NCBI GenBank assembly: GCA_014529385.2
Contig: CM043965.1
Coordinates: forward strand, 66,955,690-67,019,689
Direction of reading: 5' to 3'
Source of the DNA: Adiantum capillus-veneris
Lineage: Eukaryota; Streptophyta; Polypodiopsida; Polypodiales; Pteridaceae
DNA length: 64,000 bases
Made by a program: the position numbers and the translations under genes
Shown: one piece after another, positions 1 to 11,910 of the stretch
Numbering within the stretch: the first letter of the stretch is position 1
Layout: every line of letters begins with the position of its first letter
The notes under the pieces: generated by a model
Databases searched by the model: none
Told to the model about the DNA's origin: nothing
Seen by the model: the letters and a program-made list of their open reading frames with translations, nothing else

Positions 1-1335
1 TGTATATTCATATACACAGGGTTACCAGCTATTTATTGTGTATGTTTGGAATTCTTTGGCTTCAATTTGCTATTTTCCTTTATTTTTTATGATTTTCTTA
101 ATAAAAGTAAAAGAAAAATAAAAAAGCAGGTGAAATGAGATCGGAAAGAAGAAAATAATAGACGGTGATGGTCCTAATGACAAGGGCAACCCATGGTAAA
201 AATTGGGTACAATTCTGAAAAAGTTGCGGAAGGTCCGAAACGGCAGAATTTTGGCAAGTGGACGGAATTCTAAGAAAACAGGTCAAACGGAGTCCGATTT
301 GGGAAATTTCAGATCCTAAAGCGCATCTCACAACGAGATAGGAGCACATGACAAATTTGGTGGCAAGTGAACCGGGAAGTCCGAAGTTAAGTATTTTTCA
401 CATCACTTTCAAGCTCATTCACACTATTACCTTCTTGGAGAAGAGCAGAGAGCCACAGGAGCACAGATCTTCTACGACCTTCTACGAGAGCTCAGAGGAC
501 ACCAGACATGAGAGGTAGACTCGTTGCCATAAGCTTTTGATGCTTATCATTAACTTTTGTCGCGAAAACTGACGAAAACCAAGAAACAAGAGCAAACGGG
601 GAATGAGGTAGAATGCTAGGTAGTGGCACAACCGCCTAACCAAACCTTGCAAGAACTTATAGGTGGGTTACCCTAGTATAGAAGATGGGTTTCTAACACT
701 CAAAGCTCGAGAAAGAACGACTGAAAAAACCCTAGGTCAACAGAGCCTGCAAGAGGCAAACAGGAAAAAGTTGTCGAAACAACACGTAACTTCACAGGAA
801 GTTCAACCACATCAAGGACAATGCAACCATAGAATATCTCCAAGTTTGAATCACAAAAAGTAGGTCGGAACAACTGATTTGGCTGCGGACACACAAAGCG
901 TCATTTTGGCATAACGGCTGAAATTGACGACCGAATGAAATGAAACTTCACAAGCAGCTTCAAGTAACTATCGATGACTTATGTTTGCAAGCAAAACCCA
1001 AAAGAAAGCTGATTCACTTACCGATGGTGAAAAAGACGCTTTCGGACAACCAAAGGGAGAAAGATGGAGAAAGGGGAGCCAAAGTCGGGGAGCCAAAGTC
1101 AAGTTCAACCAAATAGATGGCTTCACAACATATCCAATGAGCTGGAAATGCAACTCTCGAGAAGAAAAGTTGAAGAAATTCAACTCTAAGGCAAAAAGAC
1201 AACTTCGGAGACTGAAATGCCTATAAGGGGGCTTTTTAGCTAAATTGATGACTTTTTAAGTTGAAAACTAGTTAGCAGGGCTTAGGGCACTAGCACAAAG
1301 CATTCTTTGCACAAAAAGACCAACATTTCAAGAAA

Positions 1336-2335
1336 AGACATCATATGCGTATGATGTCTCACAGCATGAATTTCACATCCATTTCAACATTTGAGTGCAT
1401 AGCCTCATTCCACATGTTAATCACATCCTATGAACCAAGTATCATGAGAATTGGAGTTAGAAAACCCAAGGAAAACCAAAAAGACGCAAAGTAGGCCATA
1501 AAATTGATTTTTGGTCCTAATTTTGTCAAAATAACTCCAAACTCATTGAAACTTTGTAGGATTGTTGTTAAACACATCTACAAGCTATCTGGAACCAAAA
1601 AGCACCATTTTGACACAAAAGACATCATACGCGTATGATGTCTATTTGCACTTACAGAGCCAAAACTGCTCATTTGTCATCATACATCCATTATATATAT
1701 CTAATACATGCTACATATGAAAATTGGAACCATTTGGTCAAGAGGATCACCCCATTAGCCCAATTGAGGGAAAATCCTTCACCTAAAGCCTATTTTTGGC
1801 CCAAATCCAACATACTCAAGTCCAAACCAAGATTTGAGTAGGAACAGTCCTTCACTAGTACATGGGGAGTCCACAGAACCAATCCCATGCAAAATTGATG
1901 AAAAAGACATCATACGCGTATGATGTCTCCAGAGCCATTTTTAGCCCAAAATCTATCCAAACTTCATAAATCCACTGAATAAGCCTAATCCAAGCTTATA
2001 GAGAAATTTGGTCCAAAAATACACTAAAAGACATCATACGCGTATGATGTCTCACTATGTGATTTTGGCACCTCAGGGCTTCAACCACCAAACAGAAGTG
2101 ATCTACATGCCATTTGAAAGTGAACCACCAAGTTTTATCCAATTTGGATCAAAAAATCCAATTCCCTTTCAAAATTTTGCCAAGAGCCGGAACTGGACTA
2201 AATTGGCCAAAACTTGACCAAATGGGATCCAAACTCAAATTCAAGCATATGATAATCATGTATACACTATCAGCTACAAGCACAACCAATATGAAGTCAT
2301 TTTGACACAAAAGACATCATACACGTATGATGTCT
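1336..2335. repeat. Five dispersed copies of a 24-bp palindrome in the Element 1 leader
   Basis: Copies lie at 1336-1359, 1620-1643, 1905-1928, 2029-2052 and 2312-2335. Each has the 10-bp arm AGACATCATA, a 4-nt centre and the exact complementary arm. The centre is CGCG in three copies, TGCG in the first and CACG in the last. Start-to-start spacings are 284, 285, 124 and 283 bp, but the flanking sequence is not obviously alike between units. In RNA each copy would form a 10-bp hairpin with a 4-nt loop. The role is unknown. Confidence 0.95.
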
Positions 2336-2501
2336 CCAGCATGATTTTGAGCCCATTTTGCATATTTTTTCACCTACCTTGCATCCTTAGGCCCTGAATA
2401 GCTCATGTTTCAATTTTCAAGTCATTTGGATAGTTAAAAGCTTCATTTCGGCTTTCAGTACTAAAAAGACGCTAACTTCTGAAATTGGAGTTACAGGATC
2501 C

Positions 2502-5500
2502 ATGGATTCCACCAAGTCATCTGCAACGAAGAGAAAAAGACCGACAATCAAAGATGCTATTGCAGAAGCGGAACCATTTGACATTCCAGCAGAAACCCTC
2601 AAGCCAACCAAAACTTGGGTGGAGGAAGCAGTATTGGATAAAGAGGGAATAAAGATCTACCAGGGGACTTTCAGAGATCCTCAAGGGCAAGCGGTGGATG
2701 TACCGATGATCCCACAGGAATTGGTAGATTATAGCAGGTCAGAAGACATCAGCAGGTACCTGGAAAGGGCAGACTTGCACAGTTTCTTCGCCTCGAGACC
2801 ATCAGGTGTGGATACAAGAAGAGTGTACGAGTTGGCAACATCCATTCAGAAGGATGGAAAAGCCACATTGACAGCCGTGGATGGAGACAAGGTAGAAGTG
2901 CAGATCACTCCACAGCTAATTGCAGACGCATTGAAACTGCACAACAAAGGGAGCTCGGTCAGGGAAAGAAGAGAGGCCATAGAGGTCTATGGGCCCAAGA
3001 AACAGAATGCGACCTATGGAGATATGGCGGACCCAAGAGCGGCAACCCTTTGCCGACTGTACAACTAATTTCTTCATGTTTGCAGTAAAAGACCGCAAAA
3101 GTATACGACACCACTCCATGCCATTGCGACCACCATCACATGGGCATTAAAGAGCAATATGCCAAAAGAGGTGAATTACGCTCAACACATCCACGAGCAA
3201 GTAATTGCCATGCACAACGAGAAGCCAAAATACATAGGAGGAGCGGAAATTCTGACAAGAATAGCTTATGAAGCTATTGGAGCTAGAGATCAGTGGCCAA
3301 AGGCTCCCTCCCAGAATGAGTGGCTTAGAGAAGCCGACGAGGAGGAAGAACAGCCCGAAGTACCCAAGAGGGCATCCACAAGAGCATGCCGGAAACTAAA
3401 AGTAGTTTCAGAACCTGAAGAGGATGTGGATGAGCCACTTAAGAAGAAAGTAAAGAAGAAGGTTGCTCCCAAGCAAACCAAAAGTCAGAAAGCGGCAAGG
3501 ATGGAAAGATTAGTGGAGCAGTTTAGAGCGGAAAGAGCTCTAAAGGGTGACTTTGAAGAAAAGTGGGTGCCAAACCCCACTAAAGTCGGAACTAGCTCGG
3601 CCAGGCCACATATTGATCAATACGATCAATATATTAAAGCTTATGAGGAGTCAGAGGCTATTTTGGAGCAACAACCTGTCGAGCCATACACTGAAGAGGA
3701 GGTACAGCAATTAAAAGCTGAGCTGAAAAAAGACGACAAGGGGAAAAGGAAAGTAGATGAGTCTACTAAGCCTCAAGAGAAAGATGGGCAAGCCGACAAG
3801 GGGAAAGCCAAGGAAGCTGAGGACAAACATCCCTCTATGACTGATGTACCAAGCCCGAAGAAGACGGAAAAAATTGTGGAAGAGACCACAGTAGAGGTGG
3901 ACACAGATGTTTTGGAAAAGCCAAAAGCCGAGACCAAAGAAAAGAAGATAGATCCAGTTCAGCAAAAGAGAAATGATTATGAGGATCTGGTAGAGATAGG
4001 ATACACCGAAGAAGAGGCCCTTGAGGCAGTTTATGGGATCACCCTACAAAAACAAGATGAACGGAGAGGGACGCAGAAAAAGACAAAGAGTAAAAAAGAA
4101 AGTGAAGAGAAACTGGACGAACCGAAAGTACTAGAAGAGCCAAAGCCAGTGGAGGTGGTGGCGGAAAGAGCTTTAGAGTTGACAGATGATGATGAAAAAG
4201 ACATGCACATGGTGCATGAACTGCTCAGCAAGATAAAAGAAAGGTCCAAGGCAAAGGAAGTAGAGATTGAGACAGCCAAACAAAGGGAAGCAGAGTTGCA
4301 GAGAAATTTAGAGAATGCTATGACTGAATCGGAAAGTCATAAAGCATCACTCTATGACACGGAAAACGAGAGAGACGGCTTGGTACTCCAGCTAACCGAG
4401 GCTTCAAGAGAAGTAACAAGTGCACAGGAAGCAAGGGAGCGGATAGAGGATGAGTTGGAGGCGGCTAAGGATGAGCTCATTGAGCTAAGGGAAAGAGTCG
4501 AGCTCCAAGAAAGAACAATCACTAGACTCAGGTCTACCCCTAGAGCTAGCAGAGCAGGAACCGAACAAGAGGGAGCTATCGTACCAGTTTTGGAAGACCA
4601 GGTCCGAAGCTTACAAAGAGAGCTAAGATTAGAGCAAGTGCAAAGGTTGCACATTGCGGAGGGATCATTGGCCACAGAGGAGAGGCTCACATTAGAAAAT
4701 CAAACACTACGGACAGAGAATGAGGCCCTCCGCAAACAACTCCAAGATCTACAAGAGCAACAAAGAAGAGAGACAGAGACACCACAAGAAGAATCGGGTG
4801 GAGCAGCCATAGAGCTACCAGAAACTGGAGAGGCAACCACAATTGAAGATCCAGCCCCAGCTCAAGAGGTGGCCTCGACTTCAAGACTCTCTGAAGAAGA
4901 AGAACAAAGGCTCCATGACCAAATAGAAAAGTCAGCAGAGGAGAGTGCCAAGGCGGAAATGGAATGGGAGAGGAGACTCCTAATCTCCATTAGACTTCAG
5001 GGACTAGACACAAAAGTGCTCCACGAACAGTGGATGCAACCCAGCCTGCCTTTCCCTTTGATAAAATTTGAAGTGCTAAAGACGAAAAAGAGAATAGAGG
5101 AGGAGCAGTATGTCGCTCTTTACGAAGACGACATCACAAAGGAGGAACAATCAAAGAAGATAGTAGATTCACAACCTAGATGGAGGAAAGGTTGGCTGAA
5201 CAAATACCCAGCCTACCTCATCTACTTGGTGGAGGCACCAAAGGAGATTCGGGAGGATGCAACCTTCTGCCCGGTGCCAAGAGTCAGAAACTGGAAAGAG
5301 CATGGCAGGATTGCAGAAAAGAAGCCAAATTGGCTTAATTATCCCAGGATGCCAGGACCAAAGGCAGGAGAGAGAATAGGTAAAGCCTACACGGTGAAAA
5401 CCCTAACGGGCACCATCAAGCTCTTTACTGGCTCTCCTGACCTTTCATGTCAGATGCTCAAGAAAATCTGCAGGACTCTCTTAGCTTGCATTGAAGTGTT

Positions 5501-5714
5501 CGCACCAGATAAAGCCACGACCTCGAGTCTACTATCGACGGCCGACACGGTGACTGATATGATGTACGATCTTTCATTGCAGCCTTCTCCAAAAGTGTTA
5601 CACCTCCTATACCAAAGGATTATGTTTTTGCCTAGCTTCCACATGCAAACATTCGAAGAAGCTTTCTACACCGGCTTTTCACCCACGAAAGCAAAATATT
5701 CGGCCCAACCTTGA
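2502..5714 (+). pseudogene. Element 1 coiled-coil protein, one in-frame stop
   Basis: ATG 2502 opens a 188-codon frame ending at TAA 3066-3068. The same frame continues without another stop through ATG 3159 to TGA at 5714, giving 1070 codons with one interruption. The N-terminal part (KRKR basic patch near residue 11; 'RVYELATSIQKDG...ITPQLIADALKLH' near residues 112-147) resembles the putative plant transposon protein domain of Athila-type elements; this is recognition by eye. The middle (about residues 240-800) is highly charged Lys/Glu-rich coiled coil with KKKVKKK-type basic runs. The C-terminal 250 residues look globular but are not recognised. The stop context AAC-TAA fits a CAA-to-TAA change. 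A branch-point and acceptor-like stretch just after it (to TTTGCAG, about 3085) leaves an intron possible. Confidence 0.65.
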
Positions 5715-5813
5715 CCATCGGCAACCTACGATACGAATCACATTTCCAGATGCTCAAGACGACAGGACTTTATTGACCAAGCATAAAATTCATGTCAGGG
5801 ACGACATGAACGC

Positions 5814-5825
5814 GGAGGGGGGGAG
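5814..5825 (+). other. Polypurine tract of Element 1
   Basis: A G-rich purine run directly abuts the TGTTGAGCC start of the 3' LTR, as expected for plus-strand DNA priming. Confidence 0.85.
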
Positions 5826-6763
5826 TGTTGAGCCAGCAGAGGATCACACCCACATTTTTGCTCACACTCATCATTTTGTAACCATTGATTGTAATAAATG
5901 TCTTTCCGACATTAATTTTGATTTGAGCCATTCATTAAGTAACGGGACTCAATTGAGTTTCCAGATTGTAATCCCGAAGTAATTTCACTTGCTGATGTAA
6001 TTAGTTAGAGATGTTCTCACCTCCAAGGCTGAGGTATATAAGCCAAAGTTTTTGTAACCTAAGGGGATTCGGATTATTAATCAAAGTGAGTTTTTGAGCA
6101 CCGTGACTGTGTCTGAGAGAGAGAGAGAGAGAGAGAGTCTTATCTACTTGCTACGCGAGCTACGGAGCCGCCATTGGAGAAGCGACACCGCCATTGTGTT
6201 AGCAACGGCGAGAGCTACGCACAGATACCAAGAGTGCGCGCTATCGGCTTCTATGTGTGGTAAGTTCCTACGAGCTTCGGTGTGAGTTTTCTTCCAACTC
6301 GTGTGTCGGAATGGAGCGTGCAGCATATCTATAGAACCACAACGAGTAGAGCTACACATTAGTACCATTGGGGTCAAGTTTCGGTCAACTGTATATTTCG
6401 GCCTATCTTCATACGCGTTTACCGCACGGAGTGGTTATAGGTTGAGTTTGCAGTTCAAGTCTTTCGGGTGTTGTTCTTACCTAGTGTATAGACTTCCCCT
6501 TGAGTTTGAGATCGATTCAATGATTCTAGATCCTGTTTCGTATAGCATTCGTTCGTAGTACGGATTTCAGTCACTTGCGTATTTTAGAACTTAGATTTGA
6601 TTTCCTTAGTAGTGATTGTCATTAGAAGGTCGAGTAGGTGATTTGACACCCACCTAGTTGTTTCCATGCGCCTGCGGGTCAAGCTCCGTCCTCGTCTGAC
6701 AAATTCTGTTGTTGGTTGAGTTCTCGCTATTTAGCTTCCGCTAGCGGCGTAACCGCCTTAACA
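5826..6763 (+). repeat. 3' LTR of Element 1 (938 bp)
   Basis: Starts TGTTGAGCC, ends CGCCTTAACA. A TATA box (TATATAAG, 6036-6043) lies about 210 bp in, and a (GA)n tract at about 6117-6137 follows the likely transcription start. An inverted copy of 937 bp occurs at 15915-16851, which confirms both ends. Confidence 0.93.
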
Positions 6764-9555
6764 CACAATCTTGTAATCTAGAACTCCATGATACTGCTCC
6801 ACCAGCCAATGTAAAGACATACCCTGACGTAGACCTTCGGTTTTCTAAGTCACCTGCATAATCTGAGTCTGTAAAACCCTTTACACTTAGCTCCTGACTC
6901 CCATAGCATATACGCATACTCTTTGTAGCTTTCAGGTATCTCAATATTCCTTTCACTGCCTCCCAATGTTTCTTGCCTGGGTTGACATGTATCGACTTAC
7001 TACTCCCACTGCAAATGCAATGTCTGGGCGAGTAGCAATCATTGCATACATTAAACTACCCACTGCAGAAGCATATGGAATCTTATCCATTTCATCCTGT
7101 TCTTCCTCAGACACAGGACAATCTTGTTTGCTAAGTTTCACATATGGTGCCAATGGAACACTCAATGCCTTTCCCTTCTCCATATTGAAACGTTGCAAAA
7201 CCTTGTCAATATACTCTGCTTGAGATAACCAAATCAACTTCTTTGATCTGTCTCTCTCAATGCGCATACCAAGTATATGACTTGCCTCACCCATGTCTTT
7301 CATGTCAAACGATTTTGCCATCTTTGACTTCAAAGCTGAAATTTCTTCCAAGTGCTTGCCAGCAATCAACATGTCATCCACATACAAAATAAGAATCAGC
7401 CAACTGCCATCCTTAGCTCTCTTTGTATATAGACAGTGATCGAACTCACTACATTTGTAGCCTTGAGAAAGCATAAACTTGTGGAATTTATGGTACCATG
7501 CCCTCGGTGATTGTTTTAAGCCATAAAGACTCTTTAACAACTGGCATACCCAATCTTCCTTGCCTTTCTCAACAAACCCTTATGGCTGCTGCATGTAAAT
7601 TTCCACATCTAAATCACCATGCAAGAACGCTGTCTTGACATCCATTTGGTGCAACACCAAATCTAATATGGCAACCAATGCAAGAAAGCATCTCAATGTA
7701 GTCATCTTGACCACCGGAGAGAAGACTTCATCAAAGTCAATGCCTTGTTCTTGCTGAAAGCCCTTGGCACCAAGCCTTGCTTTGTACTTTGGTTGACTAT
7801 CATGAGCGGTGATCTTATACCTGTAAACCCATTTACAAGGTAGAGCCTTTTTGCCCTGTGGTAATTTAACTAGCTTCCATGTCTTGTTTTTATGCAGAGC
7901 TGTCATCTCTCACTGCATGGCCAATTGCAAATTCTTGGAGTCCTTCATTTGCACTCCTTCCTTTTAACATGAAGGCTCATTGCAATCAGTCAACATGACA
8001 TAGTTCATAGATGGAACAAACCTATCAGGAGGTCGCGTGACACGTCCAGATCTACGCACAATAGGTGGCTCAAGCTCAGCCACAACCTGTGGTTCCACTC
8101 TATCCTGTCCTTGCTCCTCTTGAGCCGTGAAATTTTGTCCTGCACGTGCATGTCCATCTTCTTGGAAGACAACTCTTCTAATCTCCTCAACCTTCTCTGG
8201 TTTAGAATGATATTTGGCTTCATTAAAGTGAACATCATTGCTGCGGACAACCTTTCTGGATTCGGGATCCCAAAGTCTATACCCCATCTCACCAGAATTA
8301 CCATAGCCTAGAAAGATGCACTTTCTACTCTTTGGCTCAAGTTTGTTCCTAAATTCCTTTGCAACGTGAGTATATGCCTCACAGCCAAAGACTCTGAGAT
8401 TCTTGTATGAGGGCACCTTGCCTGAACATACCATCTCTGCCACTAAATCCTTCTGCAAAACCTTGCTAGGAGATCTATTTATAAGATGAACAGCTGTTGA
8501 TACAGCTTCAGCCCAAAACCCATTTGGTAGCTGTGCATTACACAACATACTTCTCTTGTATGGTCCTATTCATCCTCTCAGCAACACCATTTTGAGGAGG
8601 ATTGTAAGGAGCAGTAAGTTCACGTTTTATACCTTTTGACTCACAAAAGTCCTGAAAGGCCTTTGAAACATACCCTCCACCATTGTCACTGCGTAAGCAT
8701 TTAAGCTTCTTGCCACTCTGATTCTCCACAAGTGTCACAAACGTTTTGAAAACACTAAACGCTTCATCCTTGTGCTTGAGAAAGTAAACCCATACTTTCC
8801 TCGAGTAATCATCTATAAATGTTATAAAGTAAGAAGCTCCCCCTGGAGATAGGTTAGGCATAGGTCCACACAAATCACTATGAACAAGTGCCAACTGTGT
8901 ATCTCTTCTACTGCTTCTATGCTTATGTGGCTACTGTGTTTGCTTACCATACAGACAATGTTCACAGAATTCAAAATCATTAAATGAAAAGCCAGGAAAA
9001 TAACCAGAACGAGACAAGATTTCCATTCCCTTCTTGGACATATGTCCTAACCGGCTATGCCACAAAGAAACGTTCGGCTGCTCGGTTACATCGATTACAT
9101 TTTTAGAGACATTTGATACATAAATCATGTAAAGTCCTCCAGACTTTACTCCATGTGCTACTGTCATAGAACCCTTGGATATCTTCCACATGTTATGTCC
9201 AAAAGTGGTGACGTAGCCAGCATCATCAAGTAAACCTGTGCTGATCAAGCTCTTTGTAATTGCGGGAACATGTCTCACATTCTTCAGCGTGAAAGAAGAG
9301 CCATTCTGAAACTTCAATTGAACATCTCCAAAACATACGATCTCACATGTCTGCCCATTCCCTAGCCGAACATGATCTTTAGTGTTCACATAAGAGGTAA
9401 ACCACTCCTTGTTTGGAGACACATGAAGTGATGCCCCTGAGTCTATGATCCAGTCACTCAGTGCATTTCCATCAGATGCTGTAAGAAGAGCTAAGCCCAT
9501 TGTATTCTTCAAAAAGTAGATGTCTCCTGACACTAGACTGTCTTCCTCTGCAATA
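6764..9555 (-). pseudogene. Copia A pol (protease-integrase-RT-RNase H), broken
   Basis: In minus-strand order: protease with DSGASLHVS near 9440, GAG-pre-integrase (WHSRLGHM), integrase core (HSDLCGPM; DNGGGY; AERMN), the linker region, RVT_2 reverse transcriptase (YVDDML near 7375) and the start of RNase H (TDSDYAGD). Against intact copy C it has several frameshifts and stops (near 8930, 8540, 7960, 7570 and 6955), and integrase carries DNGGGY where C has DNGGEY. The RNase H end is cut off by Element 1 at 6763/6764. It cannot make a full polyprotein. Confidence 0.9.
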
Positions 9556-9728
9556 GTGTGACGCGAGAGAGAGTGCGAGCAGAAGAGCACGACGATATGG
9601 TGAAATTGCTCTATTATAATGTGTAGAGCATAGTGAGTTCTTATTAGGTTTTCACAAAAGAATATGTGTACATACCTGGCGGCCCACCCACTTACCTGGG
9701 CGACCACATTGGGCTTTATACCCCAACA
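9556..9728 (-). repeat. Copia A LTR (minus), truncated at its 3' end
   Basis: The complete start TGTTGGGG lies at 9728. The other end stops at CGCGTC-CACT instead of CCTTCA and runs straight into pol. A CACT shared by LTR and gag sequence marks the joint. Confidence 0.88.
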
Positions 9729-9744
9729 ACCTCCCACTTAAAGT

Positions 9745-9920
9745 CCAATGTGGTCTCCCAGGTAAGTGGGCAGGCCTCCAAGTATGTACACATATTCTTT
9801 TATGAAAACCTAATAAGAACTCATTATGCTCTACACATTACAGTAGAGCGATTTCACCATATCGTCGTGCTCTTCTTCTCGCACTCTCTCTCGCATCGCA
9901 CTTCCGCTCGTACTCCTTCA
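9745..9920 (+). repeat. Copia D LTR (plus), truncated at its 5' end
   Basis: Begins inside the LTR at CCAATGTGG and ends normally at CCTTCA (9920), followed by a primer site. Together with 9556-9728 it forms a head-to-head LTR pair joined at a CCAATGTGG/CCACATTGG complementarity. Confidence 0.88.
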
Positions 9921-9922
9921 AC

Positions 9923-9934
9923 TGGTATCAGAGC
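9923..9934 (+). other. Primer-binding site, Copia D
   Basis: TGGTATCAGAGC, complementary to the 3' end of initiator methionine tRNA, 2 nt after the LTR end. Confidence 0.9.
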
Positions 9935-11017
9935 TCAGATCGAGGCTCGGGGCAGCACTGCAGGAGGCTAGAGTCACCAGCTCAGATTGGAGTGAAATTC
10001 GACAGGCAAAGACACGACCCCAAATCCTGTGGGTGAGCCCGAAGGACTCGGTGTTCTCAGAATTTCATTCTGAGGTCATCTCGGTTATCATTCGGCTTCG
10101 ACAAAGGTCTGCGCAGGCCATTTTCGACTACGTGGTCCCGACGGGTGCAGATCCGACTCTGCAAAATTGGGGTTTTCGGCCTACGACTACAGGTGTTGAG
10201 GATATCGACACTCCCAGAGTGTTGATTTGTGGCTGTCTACACATCGAAGGACGGCTCACAGTTCTTGGAGGCGTGTAACATACGACACGGGCGCATCTAC
10301 ACACAGACTGTAGGCGACATCCACTAGTTCATCAGGTAGCTTGTGTTTGCTGCTTGATATTCCAGATTTCATCCTGACATTGTAGGTACTTCCACATGGG
10401 ATGTATTGTCAGAGATGATGTATGTCTGTTGAGGGTTTGCTGGCTGTGAGTCACACAGCAAACAACTGCCGCAGCGGTTACATCATACAGTGGGAAATTT
10501 GTGGATGTATGACTTTGTGGGAAGTCTATGTACTGTCAGATTTATTGCAGCCTTTGTTGAGGATCGAGTGAGGTTTTATTGAGCTGGGGATTCTCGAATG
10601 TTGAGATCCTTTCGGTGATACAGGTCTTGGAGCGATCCCTCGAGCACCCTTAGATAGGCAGCTAGGATGTATTGACTGTGAGTTAGACAGTTGGGATTGC
10701 ATCTTTGCTTTACTGTCGTTGAGGAATTGTCGCAGTCTATGCTTACAGGACAGTGACAGGACAGTGAGAGACAGTACAAGTGCAGGACAGGTTTACCCAC
10801 AGTTTACAGTGTTAGAGAGATAGTGGGTTTTTGAGCTGTTTTTGGTCTGTTTTTGAGTACACCAGAGCCATTTTACAAAGGAGACTCTGCCAAAATTTCT
10901 GCAGAATCTGAAGCTTTCTTGGTTCATTTGACAGGTTGATATTGGTTCAGAGGTCAGTTTACAAGGGAAACTCTGCCGAATTTTTCCCAGGAAAGTAAAC
11001 TATTGTGAAGCGTAGCT
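9935..11017 (+). other. Copia D 5' leader with retained intron (10336-10934)
   Basis: About 1.08 kb lies between primer site and gag. Comparison with copy E, which lacks the segment exactly, defines a GT...AG intron at 10336-10934 (599 bp): exon end ATCAG, intron start GTAGCTTGTG, intron end TTGACAG, next exon GTTGATATTGG. Confidence 0.8.
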
Positions 11018-11844
11018 ATGGCTTGGATCATAGGACACTGCTCTTTACAATATCAAGAAGCTGGATGGAACCAATTTCCCATTGTGGAAGAAGCAGATTT
11101 GGCACGTGTTGGTACAAAAGAAGCAGATAAAACCTATAAAGCTCAAGGGGATAAAACCAAAAGATATGGACGAAGATGAATGGAGCGAAATGGATGAATT
11201 GGCACTTTCTACCATTATGCTGACTTTGGCATAAAGCGTTTACTTCAATGTAGCAGATGAGATGTCGGCTTATCAAGCATGGTTAAAGCTGAGTGTTCTT
11301 TATGAGAAGCAGAGTGCAGCTTCACAGGTATACTGGCTTAAGAAGCTTGTTGACTTGAAGATGAAAGAAGGGACACCTATGTCCAATCATCTGAATGAAT
11401 TCAACACAATCTATAGTCAGTTGTCAACTCAAGGTGTCAAGTTTGAGGAACCTGTTAGAGCTATGTTCCTGTTGATCACATTGCCGAAAAGTTGGGACAC
11501 TTTTCACACAGCTTTGAGTAATTCTGCACCTCCAAATGGTTTGAACATAGCATGTGTAGAAGGAAGTCTGCTTACTGAAGAAACCAATAGAAAGACAATG
11601 GACAAAGGCAAAGGAACAGCCTTAGTTGTCAGGGGAAGGACCAAAGAAAAGTACAAAGGTAGAAAGAAGAATCAGTCTCATAGCAAGTCCCACAGTGCTA
11701 AAGGCAAGAGTGACATAGAATGCGACCATTGTGGCAAGAAGGGTCACATGAAAAGAGACTGCAGAGAATAGAAAGCAGAAAAAGGCAAAGAGAAAGCTGA
11801 AGACCATGGTGAGAAGAACAAGTCCTCAGTGAAGATTCAAGAAA
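11018..11844 (+). pseudogene. Copia D gag, broken
   Basis: Starts at ATG 11018 like copy C but has an extra T within the first codons, giving a frameshift. A TAA replaces GAA at about 11233 and TAG replaces the TGG codon after the zinc knuckle at 11769. It retains the UBN2-type gag region and the knuckle CDHCGKKGHMKRDC (second residue Y in C). It ends abruptly at 11844, where it joins an inverted LTR fragment. Confidence 0.88.
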
Positions 11845-11910
11845 TATGTGTACATACCTGGCGGCCCGCCCACGTACATAGGCGACCACATTAGGCTTTA
11901 TACCCCAACA
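11845..11910 (-). repeat. Copia LTR fragment (first 66 bp, minus)
   Basis: The intact TGTTGGGG terminus is at 11910. The break at 11845 falls in a short AGAAAT/AGAATAT similarity with gag, suggesting a microhomology joint. Confidence 0.85.

Larger units (their letters stand above)
1..6763 (+). mobile_element. Element 1: LTR retroelement, Athila/Gypsy-like, 5' LTR off-window
   Basis: This is the right-hand part of an LTR element: a leader of about 2.5 kb, one long coiled-coil reading frame, a polypurine tract and a 3' LTR starting TGTTGAGCC and ending TTAACA. The 5' LTR and primer site are not in the window. No protease, reverse transcriptase, RNase H or integrase motif is seen between leader and LTR, so it is probably a non-autonomous element that borrows pol. 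It is inserted in the RNase H part of Copia copy A, which resumes at 6764; the expected target duplication on this side is CACAA (6764-6768), but its partner lies off-window. Positions 1-1300 show no convincing gene. Confidence 0.75.
6764..11910. mobile_element. Copia copy A/D: internally rearranged Ty1/Copia element
   Basis: Same family as copies C and E. From low to high coordinate it reads: pol on the minus strand (6764-9555), a minus-strand LTR (9556-9728) with 16 nt of PPT-side sequence, a plus-strand LTR (9745-9920), primer site, leader and gag on the plus strand (to 11844), then the first 66 bp of a minus-strand LTR (11845-11910). The gag part ends and the pol part begins within about 20 nt of each other in family coordinates, so this looks like one element whose 5' half is inverted with an extra LTR at the junction. 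The outer edge at 11910 is an exact LTR terminus abutting element W. Confidence 0.75.

Noticed and set aside
1336-2335. Regular palindromes with spacers, looking like a CRISPR-type array
   Set aside because: Spacing is 124-285 bp, the repeats are palindromes inside a plant retroelement leader, and there are no cas genes.
4031-4690. Ser-rich minus-strand frames opposite the coiled-coil ORF
   Set aside because: Shadows of Glu/Lys-rich codons on the plus strand.
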